20,590 nt of DNA from Candidatus Omnitrophota bacterium (GTDB lineage: Bacteria; Omnitrophota; Gorgyraeia; B26-G9): positions 1 through 20,590 of the forward strand of contig JAKLQT010000107.1 in NCBI GenBank assembly GCA_022013205.1, in the 5' to 3' direction. The notes under the pieces were generated by a model. The model was given only the letters and a program-made list of their open reading frames with translations. It ran no database searches and was not told the DNA's origin. Shown here piece after piece: positions 14,458 through 20,590 of this stretch. Position numbers and translations under genes: made by a program. Position 1 is the stretch's first letter. Each line of letters opens with the position of its first letter.

Positions 14458-14469
14458 GGCATTGTAAAA

Positions 14470-15174
14470 ATGATATGCAATAAAATGGATAATTCGGATA
14501 TTGATATGTCTGATAGGAGTGTTGATTGGCTTTTTGGAGTAGAAAGCTTAAAAACGGAAAAGGTATTGAAAAAGAAGGCGTTAGAGAAAGAGTATGCCGG
14601 TGAAAAATATTTTTATGATGATTATTATACTCCTTACGCGGTTATGCGCAATATAATGGAAAAGATTGAGTTGCAGCCGGAAGATGTGCTTTATGATCTG
14701 GGAAGCGGTTATGGAAGGATTTTATTTTACGCGTTATTTGTAACAAAGGTTGGCAGATGCAAGGGTATTGAATTAATTCCCGGCAGAGTCAAGGCGGCCC
14801 TGAAAGCAAAAGATGTGTTAGGATTGAAGGATGTGGATTTTGTGCAGGGCAACGTTTGTGAAGAGAATTTTGAAGACGGCACTGTTTTTTTTATGTATAA
14901 CCCCTTTGGGCGCCAGACAACTAAGGTGGTTGTCAATAAGCTTAGAAATATCGCGAAAAGAAAAAAAATAAAAGTTATTAGCTGGGGGCGGGAAATAACG
15001 GATTTTTTAAATAAACAGAAAGATTGGCTTAGTGCTGAACAGTCAATAAAATCAAATGATTCAGGGGAAGTAGATATTATTGTATTTGAATCAATAGCAG
15101 ATAATGTATTCGGGGATTATTCAAGCGCAGATAAAATAACTGAGGCGGATGGTTTATTGGAACAGTCTATATAA
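14470..15174 (+). CDS. Class I SAM-dependent methyltransferase
   Basis: 234 residues. Motif I is VLYDLGSGYGRI with DLGSGYG at 76-82, then the acidic end of strand 2 (GIE, E101), and motif IV as MYNPF (N144-P145-F146), close to the NPPF/Y form of amino-group methyltransferases. The DxGSGxGR loop resembles those of Dot1-like and related protein methyltransferases; the substrate cannot be told. The N-terminal 55 residues are charged and include YDDYYTPYAVM, which may cap the SAM site. No signal peptide, so cytoplasmic, unlike its two operon neighbours. It begins 12 nt after the exported-protein gene. ATG 14485 is an alternative start with equal support; neither has a strong Shine-Dalgarno. Confidence 0.85.
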   Translation: MICNKMDNSDIDMSDRSVDWLFGVESLKTEKVLKKKALEKEYAGEKYFYDDYYTPYAVMRNIMEKIELQPEDVLYDLGSGYGRILFYALFVTKVGRCKGIELIPGRVKAALKAKDVLGLKDVDFVQGNVCEENFEDGTVFFMYNPFGRQTTKVVVNKLRNIAKRKKIKVISWGREITDFLNKQKDWLSAEQSIKSNDSGEVDIIVFESIADNVFGDYSSADKITEADGLLEQSI

Positions 15175-15442
15175 GGACAGTGGAGATAAAGGCCGGATAG
15201 TTTTTAGAGATGGTTTATCACTATGCTCTGAGGGTATTGTTGGTTAAATAATTTGAAGGAGGTGATGCTAAGGCCAGGTAAGCAGCGCAATGATTTTTTC
15301 TTAATTTTTGCGGTGCGCTGATCTTTATTTTTGCTATTACACTTTCAAGTGTGCCTTAAAAGACATGGCGGATAAGTCAGAGGATCTTTATGAAGCCTTG
15401 TCGGCGAATCCAAGATCAGTTAAGACTATTTATTAATTTTTT
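15175..15442. other. Interval between convergent operons
   Basis: Contains a sequence fully complementary to the 16S rRNA 3' end (AAGGAGGTGAT, 15256-15266) with no fitting gene behind it, a 7-bp stem CAGCGCA at 15283-15289/15314-15320 with a long T-rich loop, and a short ACACTT/AAGTGT palindrome at 15339-15352. Neither hairpin has a normal terminator T-tract. No gene was recognised. Confidence 0.6.
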
Positions 15443-16276
15443 CTAAAGAAATTCAAAGATTGCGTCGCTGATCCTGGCGATTTCATGGAGCGTTAAATTT
15501 TCCCCCCGAATAGAAGGCGCGATATCAAGATTTTCCAGAATAACCGCGATCTCTTTTTTACTCAATTGCCATCCGGCATTTGATAATCCGTTAAGCAGTG
15601 TTTTCCTTCGCTGCAGGAAAATAGCCTTGACGACTTTAAAAAACATTTTTTCCTCTTCAACTTTAACAGACGGATTATCAAGAATCTCTAATTTGACAAG
15701 CGCTGAATCAACCTTAGGCTTTGGTATAAAAAAATGCTTTGGAAAAATCTCAAGTAATTGCGGCTTAGTATGGTATTGCAGTAAGCATGACAATCTTCCG
15801 TAATTCTTACTGCCGGGTGAGGCAACGATGCGTTCGGCTACTTCTTTTTGAACCGTGATCACAATGCTTTTTATGTACTTCCTTTGGCCTAACAGGTGCA
15901 GGAGTATGGGCGAGGTAATATAGTAGGGAAGGTTACCGATAACTTTAATTTTTGTGCCGCTGAATATGCAGGCTAAATCAAATTTAAGAATATCAGAAAA
16001 TATGATTGTTGTGTTTTTAAAACAGGCTAATTCTTTGTTCAGGATCTTTTTAAAAGAAAGGTCTTTTTCAAGAGCGTAAAACTCGCCCGCAAGAGGCGCG
16101 ATCATTGCACTTAGATTTCCCATTCCCGCGCCGATCTCAAGAACGCAATCTGATTTGCTGAGGTTTGCCGAGCGGGTTATTGATTCAAGGGCCTGTTCAT
16201 TGCTGAGAAAATTCTGCCCCAGCCTTTTTTTCGCGCGGATCTTATTTTCACTCAGTCGATTCTGTATGCGGGACAT
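15443..16276 (-). CDS. rsmA: 16S rRNA (adenine(1518)-N6/adenine(1519)-N6)-dimethyltransferase RsmA/KsgA
   Basis: Dimethylates the two adjacent adenines in the 3'-terminal hairpin of 16S rRNA during late 30S assembly. The N-terminus has KKRLGQNFL (17-24), then motif I LEIGAGMG (46-53) and the catalytic NLPYYITSPI (115-124), followed by the helical C-terminal domain with RRKTL. I start at the ATG at 16276 (277 residues), which is family length. An upstream ATG at 16324 would add 16 residues unlike the family and lengthen the overlap with pdxA. From 16276 the overlap with the end of pdxA is still 29 nt, so translation is probably coupled. Last gene of the surA-pdxA-rsmA cluster. Confidence 0.95.
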   Translation of the reverse strand: MSRIQNRLSENKIRAKKRLGQNFLSNEQALESITRSANLSKSDCVLEIGAGMGNLSAMIAPLAGEFYALEKDLSFKKILNKELACFKNTTIIFSDILKFDLACIFSGTKIKVIGNLPYYITSPILLHLLGQRKYIKSIVITVQKEVAERIVASPGSKNYGRLSCLLQYHTKPQLLEIFPKHFFIPKPKVDSALVKLEILDNPSVKVEEEKMFFKVVKAIFLQRRKTLLNGLSNAGWQLSKKEIAVILENLDIAPSIRGENLTLHEIARISDAIFEFL

Positions 16277-17309
16277 AAACTCTTTTTTTCTTGCGCTTTC
16301 GAGGCATGTTGGAGGCCATATCAATCGCCAGTTGGATCGCTTCTTTCATGGCGGACGGATCAGCCTGGTTTTTACCGGCAATGTCAAAAGCAGTGCCATG
16401 GTCAGGCGACGTGCGGATAAAAGGTAATCCTAAGGTAGTATTTACGCCTTTGTCAAAATATAATGTTTTAAAAGGAATGCACGCCTGATCATGGTACATG
16501 GCGATAACCACATCGTATTCACCTTGCCTGGCTTTCCAGAATAGGCTGTCGGCCGGAAAAGGCCCGTCTACTTTTATTTTTTGCGCGCGGGCTTTTTTTA
16601 TGGCCGGGATGATATGTTCTTTTTCCTCTGTGCCGAATAAGCCGTCTTCACCAGCGTGGGGGTTTAAACCGCAAACGGCAATACGTGGTTTTTTCATTTT
16701 GAAATATACGTTCATCGTTCTGTTGACGGCGAAAATTGTATCCTGAACCTCTTTTCTGGTGATAAGAGCGGGAACGTTCTTTAGCGGAATATGTATGGTC
16801 ACAAGCACAACTTTCAAGTTGTCCGCTGAAAACATCATGCGCACATAACGCGATTTAAAACGCTGCGCCAGAATCTGCGTATGCCCCTGGAATTTATAAC
16901 CGGCAAGGTTTAGAGATTCTTTATTGATCGGTGCGGTTACCAGCGCGTCAAGACTGTTGTGGGAGCGAAGCAGCAGACAGGCCATGTTGATATATTCATA
17001 AGCTGCTTTCCCGCAACGCGCGTCTATCTTCCCGTAAGGGATAGAATAGGTGACATTCCCCAGATTGATAAAATTTATCAATTCATCGCTTAGTCTGAGT
17101 TTGCCGATATCTCCGAGTATGTGATAATTGAACGCTTTCATCCCCAGCTGCCTTTGGGTGTGTGTAGCCACGCCGTAATCGCCGATAAGAAGGAAAGAAG
17201 CTGCCTCTTTGATCTTTTTGTCTTTCAGTGCTTTTAATGTTATTTCTGTTCCGATGCCGGCCGGATCACCTAAGGTAATTCCGATTTTAACTTTATTTTT
17301 CTTTTTCAT
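16248..17309 (-). CDS. pdxA: 4-hydroxythreonine-4-phosphate dehydrogenase PdxA
   Basis: Oxidises 4-phosphohydroxy-threonine in the DXP-dependent pathway to pyridoxal phosphate. The N-terminal GDPAGIGTE is at 14-22. The three metal-binding histidines lie in QGHTQ (H143), NPHAGE (H218) and MYHDQ (H273), with KTLYFDKGVNTTLGLPFIRT and SPDHGTAFDIAGK completing the family signature. QGHTQ has Gln where many members have Glu. The C-terminal 17 residues (RKRKKKRVYVPHTESTE) are a basic tail beyond the usual end. ATG 17309 has GAGGTGA upstream at good distance and overlaps the surA-like gene by 17 nt. Its place between surA and rsmA favours pdxA over the pdxA2 paralogue. Confidence 0.95.
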   Translation of the reverse strand: MKKKNKVKIGITLGDPAGIGTEITLKALKDKKIKEAASFLLIGDYGVATHTQRQLGMKAFNYHILGDIGKLRLSDELINFINLGNVTYSIPYGKIDARCGKAAYEYINMACLLLRSHNSLDALVTAPINKESLNLAGYKFQGHTQILAQRFKSRYVRMMFSADNLKVVLVTIHIPLKNVPALITRKEVQDTIFAVNRTMNVYFKMKKPRIAVCGLNPHAGEDGLFGTEEKEHIIPAIKKARAQKIKVDGPFPADSLFWKARQGEYDVVIAMYHDQACIPFKTLYFDKGVNTTLGLPFIRTSPDHGTAFDIAGKNQADPSAMKEAIQLAIDMASNMPRKRKKKRVYVPHTESTE

Positions 17310-18273
17310 TTTTCTTCACCTCGATAAGAGCAGATTCTTTTAGTTTGTTAACCCATTCCTTTACTTTTTTCTCTACTGCCTGGCCGAAAAGCTGACTATG
17401 AATTTTCTCCTGAACAATTTCCAGCGCAGGTATCGAGGCTTCTTTTTTTTCGATAACTTTAAATAAATAAAAACCGGAAGATGTTTTTAATGGTTTCGTA
17501 AAATCACCGACTTCCAAATTGAATACAATATCCTCGATCTCTTCACGGAAAGACCCCCGCTTTATAAAGCCCATATCTCCGGAATCGACTACATTCGGGG
17601 CATCGCTGTATTTTTCTACAAGCTCAATGAATGCTGTTCCTTTTTGCAGCTGCTCGTAAATGTTGTTCGCTTTTTGCAATATTTCTTCCTCGTTATTTTT
17701 AACGCTAAGGAATATATTTCTCAAGCGTATCTGTTTCGGTACAGTGAATTTTTCCTTGTTTTTTTCATAGTAGTTTGAGATATCAGCAGGAGAGATGATT
17801 ATTTTAGACAGTACTTCTTGTCCCACGGCTTTCTTAATTAAAAGCTGTTCTTCGTAACGTTTGCTCAAGTCATTTAAAGTCACATTTTGTTCCTTGAGAA
17901 CTTTATCAAATTCTTCTATTGTTTTAAAATTGCTTTTGAGCTCCCCAACAAGCTTATCGACCTCTTTTGCGTCCACACGCAGTTCCTTTTTCTTTGCTTC
18001 CTGCAATATGAGCTTATCCCCGATTAGCTGATTAAGAATATCCGCGCGGGCAACTTCCAGTTTTGCTTCAAGCTCTTTGCCTGAATAGGTATTTTTATAC
18101 TGCTGATATATCGGGGCAAGGATCTCGTCAACATCTATCTGAGTGATCGGCTCACTGTTAATAACGGCAAGAATCTTTTGCGTGGAGCGTACCTGCTCTT
18201 CTTGCGCGATAGAAGGAACGCAAAATAATAAATATATAATAATAGTAATCAGGAAAGTAAAAATACGGTTCAT
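17293..18273 (-). CDS. SurA-like periplasmic peptidyl-prolyl cis-trans isomerase/chaperone
   Basis: 326 residues with a signal peptide (MNRIFTFLITIIIYLLFCVP, cleavage after SIA). A SurA_N-type chaperone module at about 32-165 starts with ILAVINSEPITQIDVDE. One parvulin (PpiC) domain at about 168-275 runs from QIRLRNIFLSV through EKYSDAPNVVDSGDMGFIKRG to FTKPLKTSSGFYLFKVIE, and a C-terminal helix follows. E. coli SurA has two parvulin domains; one is common elsewhere. Its role would be to escort outer-membrane proteins in the periplasm. The order surA-pdxA-rsmA is the same as in enterobacteria, which strengthens the naming. AAAGGA lies upstream of the ATG, and a strong promoter lies at 18314-18342. 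Confidence 0.88.
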   Translation of the reverse strand: MNRIFTFLITIIIYLLFCVPSIAQEEQVRSTQKILAVINSEPITQIDVDEILAPIYQQYKNTYSGKELEAKLEVARADILNQLIGDKLILQEAKKKELRVDAKEVDKLVGELKSNFKTIEEFDKVLKEQNVTLNDLSKRYEEQLLIKKAVGQEVLSKIIISPADISNYYEKNKEKFTVPKQIRLRNIFLSVKNNEEEILQKANNIYEQLQKGTAFIELVEKYSDAPNVVDSGDMGFIKRGSFREEIEDIVFNLEVGDFTKPLKTSSGFYLFKVIEKKEASIPALEIVQEKIHSQLFGQAVEKKVKEWVNKLKESALIEVKKNEKEK

Positions 18274-18313
18274 AGTTATTAGTCCTTTAAATAATGAGGT
18301 TCTTTAAAATATG

Positions 18314-18342
18314 ATTATAACATGCATAGAGGCATAATTCAA
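18314..18342 (-). promoter_or_regulatory. Near-consensus promoter of surA-pdxA-rsmA
   Basis: On the minus strand: -35 TTGAAT (18342-18337), 17-bp spacer, -10 TATAAT (18319-18314). Transcription would start near 18307, about 35 nt before the ATG at 18273. It sits in the 85-nt gap after mfd and gives the cluster its own start. Confidence 0.75.
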
Positions 18343-18358
18343 GAGGTAAATACTCTCA

Positions 18359-20221
18359 TTAAAGGTTTTTTTTCAGGTTTTCAATGGCCTGGTTAAGAAG
18401 CTGGCAGTATAGGTCAAAACCCACGGCCATTATAAACCCGTGCTGCTGCTCTCCCAGGAGGTTTCCTGCACCGCGTATTTCCAGGTCTTCCATGGCGATC
18501 TTGAATCCTGAGCCGAGGGCCGTGAACCTGCGTATAGATTTAAGACGGCGTTTTGCCTCAGGGTTAAAAGCGGCATGTTTTGGCGTGAGAAAATAGGCAT
18601 AAGCCTGTTTATCCAGTCTGCCGACCCTGCCGCGCAGTTGGTACAAGTCAGCTAACCCGAAATTGTGCGCGTTGTTGACGATAAGGGTATTGGCGTTGGG
18701 AATATCCAGGCCTGATTCGACAATTGTTGTGGAAACAAGGACATCTATTTTGTGCTTGATGAAATCGATCATTACCTGTTCAATGTCTTTTTCATGCATG
18801 CGGCCGTGGCCGATAGCGATATTTGCCTCAGGAACGAGACTGCTTACGCGCTCAAACATAACGTCAATGTCCTTGATCCTGTTATGAATGAAAAATATTT
18901 GCCCGTTGCGTTCAAGTTCGTTATTGATCGCGTTTTTCAACAGCTCGTCATCGAAAACGCAGACAAAAGTTTCGATAGGCATACGTTTTTCCGGGGGAGT
19001 ATTGATAGTGGACATATCCTTGACCCCTAAAAGAGACATGTAAAGCGTGCGGGGGATAGGCGTGGCAGTTAAAGTCAACACATCCACAAGCTCTCGGATA
19101 TGTTTTAGTTTTTCTTTAGCTTTGACGCCAAAGCGCTGTTCTTCGTCGATAATTACCAGCCCGAGGTTATTAAAGCGGACATCGTCTGAGAGAAGCCTGT
19201 GTGTGCCGATGACAATATCAACCTTTCCGATGCCTAGCTGTTCTATTATCTTGTCCTGCTCGGACGCGGTTTTAAAGCGGCTGAGCATTTGAATCTCAAC
19301 CGGAAAATTCTTAACGCGTTCCTTGAAGTTGTGATAATGCTGTTCGGCAAGGATGGTTGTGGGGACAAGCATAGCCACCTGCTTATTGTCCATAATAGCT
19401 TTAAAAGCCGCGCGAAAGGCAACTTCTGTTTTGCCGTAGCCGACATCACCGCAAAGCAGCCTGTCCATAGGGCGTGAAGCCTCCATATCTTTTTTTACCT
19501 CCAGCCAGGCTTTTTTCTGATCAGGCGTCTCTTTGTAGGGAAAGCTTTTCTCGAAATCCCGCTGCCAGTCGCTATCAGGAGAAAAGGCAAATCCGGAAAG
19601 AGATCTTCTTTTTGCCTGCATTTTTAAAAGATCCAGAGCAAAACTGGTAATGCCTTTTTTTGTTTTTGCTTTTGTATTCTGCCAGAGTTTTCCCCCGAGC
19701 TTGTGCAGGCGCGGCGTATGGCCTGTGAAGCCGATATATTTTTGCAGCAGATTCTTATGGCCTAAAGGCATATAAAGCTTATCGCCGTCCGCGTACTCTA
19801 TTTTTATGTGTTTTTTTCCTTTTATGCTGCTTATCCCCAGGTATTTTCCGATGCCGTGGTCAATATGTACGATGAAATCGTTTTTTTCCAGCTCCTCAAA
19901 TTTATTAATTGAAAGCCGTTCGATTTTTAAATTTGAAGGCGCAGAGCCAAAGGGAAGAATTATCAACGGGTTTTGGTCGGATATTTTCTTTCCGCTTAGT
20001 CTTGAAAAAGAAAAAATCTTCTCAGCGTTCTCAAAGCCGGCTTCAATGCGAATGGGGCTTTCGTAATTTATGGGATAAATGTCAATAACAGAGCCGCGGT
20101 GCGCGAATTCTCCTTTTTCGGCGATTTGTTCAACAGCCTCATAGCCGAAATCGACAAGTTGTGTTAATGTCTTTTCGATGTTAATATATTGTTTAGGGTA
20201 GAATTTTAAGGTTCTGAACAT
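18359..20221 (-). CDS. mfd: Shortened transcription-repair coupling factor Mfd (D2, RID and translocase domains)
   Basis: Mfd releases stalled RNA polymerase and recruits UvrA. Here only 620 residues exist against about 1150 in the family. Residues 1-85 match the family's D2 region (LVDFGYEAVEQ, EKGEFAHRGSVIDIYP, SPIRIEAGF), including two arginines equivalent to UvrA-contact R165 and R181 of E. coli. D1b and D3 are missing. The RNA-polymerase-interacting domain is at about 113-165 (DFIVHIDHGIGKYLGI). The translocase follows: GDVGYGKTE (258-266), DEEQRFG (359-365), TATPIPRT, LRGRVGR and RGAGNLLGEQQHG. The protein ends at IENLKKNL, before the autoinhibitory D7. An in-frame stop lies 5 codons upstream of the ATG and there is no Shine-Dalgarno, so this could be a 5'-disrupted gene. 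The upstream 369 nt do not encode D1a in any minus-strand frame that I read. Confidence 0.88.
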   Translation of the reverse strand: MFRTLKFYPKQYINIEKTLTQLVDFGYEAVEQIAEKGEFAHRGSVIDIYPINYESPIRIEAGFENAEKIFSFSRLSGKKISDQNPLIILPFGSAPSNLKIERLSINKFEELEKNDFIVHIDHGIGKYLGISSIKGKKHIKIEYADGDKLYMPLGHKNLLQKYIGFTGHTPRLHKLGGKLWQNTKAKTKKGITSFALDLLKMQAKRRSLSGFAFSPDSDWQRDFEKSFPYKETPDQKKAWLEVKKDMEASRPMDRLLCGDVGYGKTEVAFRAAFKAIMDNKQVAMLVPTTILAEQHYHNFKERVKNFPVEIQMLSRFKTASEQDKIIEQLGIGKVDIVIGTHRLLSDDVRFNNLGLVIIDEEQRFGVKAKEKLKHIRELVDVLTLTATPIPRTLYMSLLGVKDMSTINTPPEKRMPIETFVCVFDDELLKNAINNELERNGQIFFIHNRIKDIDVMFERVSSLVPEANIAIGHGRMHEKDIEQVMIDFIKHKIDVLVSTTIVESGLDIPNANTLIVNNAHNFGLADLYQLRGRVGRLDKQAYAYFLTPKHAAFNPEAKRRLKSIRRFTALGSGFKIAMEDLEIRGAGNLLGEQQHGFIMAVGFDLYCQLLNQAIENLKKNL

Positions 20222-20246
20222 AATAGTAATAAGTTAAAAATATATG

Positions 20247-20267
20247 GGCTCATAGCTGATAGCTCAT
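20247..20267 (+). repeat. Heptamer tandem array upstream of mfd
   Basis: Three 7-bp units, GGCTCAT, AGCTGAT and AGCTCAT, followed by GGG. They are the same family as the four units at 1574-1601 inside miaB (AGCTCAT is identical in both, GGCTCAT is identical in both). The array starts 26 nt upstream of the mfd ATG. Confidence 0.7.
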
Positions 20268-20391
20268 GGGAAAAGCATATTCAGGCTGTAAATCAGATAA
20301 ACCAGCGTATAGCGTTAGTAAAAAAAGTCACAAGGCCGCAAGTGACAAATTGCAAGTTATGGGTTACCAGTTAAAATTGATAGCAGATTAT

Positions 20392-20421
20392 ATTCTAACA
20401 GTATTATTAGGAATTAATCAA
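20392..20421 (-). promoter_or_regulatory. Possible promoter of mfd
   Basis: Minus strand: TTGATT (20421-20416), 18-bp spacer, TAGAAT (20397-20392). It would give a leader of about 165 nt containing the heptamer array. AT-rich context makes a chance match possible. Confidence 0.3.
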
Positions 20422-20536
20422 GAAATGCATTTTGAGAAAGGGGGTAATGGGTGAGTTACGGGGGAAATTTTTACTAATTTAAGACTGTTAACGTAATGCG
20501 AAACGCAGTTGGAAAAATCTATTTTGGCTCATTCTC

Positions 20537-20555
20537 GACGGACATCCTGTCCGTC
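20537..20555. repeat. 8-bp perfect hairpin with TCC loop
   Basis: GACGGACA at 20537-20544 pairs with TGTCCGTC at 20548-20555. No T-tract follows on either strand, so it is not a standard terminator; it resembles the short palindromes in the miaB leader. Confidence 0.5.
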
Positions 20556-20590
20556 TGCGAGGGAATTTACTACTGTTTGACATCCTTGTC

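Larger units (their letters stand above)
20222..20590. other. Gene-free, palindrome-rich region upstream of mfd
   Basis: No credible gene. It holds a heptamer array (20247-20267), a possible minus-strand promoter (20392-20421), and small inverted repeats: GTCAC at 20327-20331/20342-20346, TGCG at 20497-20500/20504-20507, GACGGACA at 20537-20544/20548-20555, and GACA at 20579-20582/20587-20590. The last two share the word GACATCC with the 853-888 palindrome in miaB. Confidence 0.6.

Noticed and set aside
15265..15321. 18-codon ORF behind AAGGAGGTGAT
   Set aside because: The ATG overlaps the ribosome site, leaving no spacing; kept only as an observation, not as a gene.
16276..16324. Longer start for rsmA at 16324
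   Set aside because: The extra 16 residues are unlike the family and would enlarge the overlap with pdxA to 77 nt.
18359..18380. Frameshift in the A8 run near the mfd 3' end hiding D7
   Set aside because: The alternative frame I read (KKKPLMRVFTS) stops within a few codons, and the promoter of the surA cluster follows directly.
19021..19030. TGACCCCT word in mfd as another copy of the 18-bp transposase-end repeat
   Set aside because: Only 8 bases match and they encode conserved Mfd residues (GVKD).
20266..20454. 62-residue plus-strand ORF upstream of mfd
   Set aside because: Starts inside the heptamer array and runs through small palindromes; no ribosome site and no recognisable motif.

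Overview
The window is an AT-rich bacterial chromosome segment (roughly 37-40% GC by eye) from a Gram-negative lineage. Its outer-membrane-type cluster (surA-like, pdxA, ksgA), many exported proteins, one giant multidomain protein and a recurring short motif just after the signal peptide suggest Candidatus Omnitrophota (OP3) or a close relative. That placement is inference from protein style; no rRNA or other marker is present.

Layout. (1) 1-283: the C-terminal end of a probable IS200-like/REP-associated transposase, whose stop codon lies in an 18-bp tandem repeat. (2) 364-2108: a GIY-YIG nuclease overlapping miaB by 4 nt. This miaB has been invaded in frame by palindromes and 7-bp tandem repeats and ends where a TRAM domain would normally begin. 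(3) 2109-2453: a gene-free stretch full of hairpins, ending in a good promoter. (4) 2454-4981: an apparent operon of a TPR-SPOR exported protein, an exported retropepsin-like aspartyl protease and miaA. MiaA and MiaB act one after the other on tRNA A37. (5) 5078-15174: a second operon from an extended -10 promoter: a 2607-residue protein, a small exported protein with the same N-terminal style (ATGA overlap), and a class I methyltransferase. (6) 15443-18273, minus strand: surA-like, pdxA and rsmA/ksgA, overlapping each other, behind a near-consensus promoter; this gene order is also known from proteobacteria. (7) 18359-20221, minus strand: a shortened mfd that begins about where the UvrA-binding D2 domain starts and lacks the C-terminal D7 domain. 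(8) 20222-20590: gene-free sequence with hairpins and the same 7-bp repeat seen inside miaB.

The most unusual item is the giant protein. It has two GHKL-type (HSP90/MutL-like) nucleotide-binding modules. In the first, the G1 box is missing from its normal place and appears about 145 residues later, after the segment that normally closes the module. Between two membrane spans lies a papain/transglutaminase-like domain with a Cys-His-Asn arrangement. The N-terminal signal peptide and the charge around the membrane spans predict opposite locations for the nucleotide-binding half. The second theme is DNA structure: perfect 14-18 bp hairpins whose arms include conserved miaB codons, and heptamer arrays shared by miaB and the mfd upstream region, together resembling in-frame invasion by small palindromic elements.
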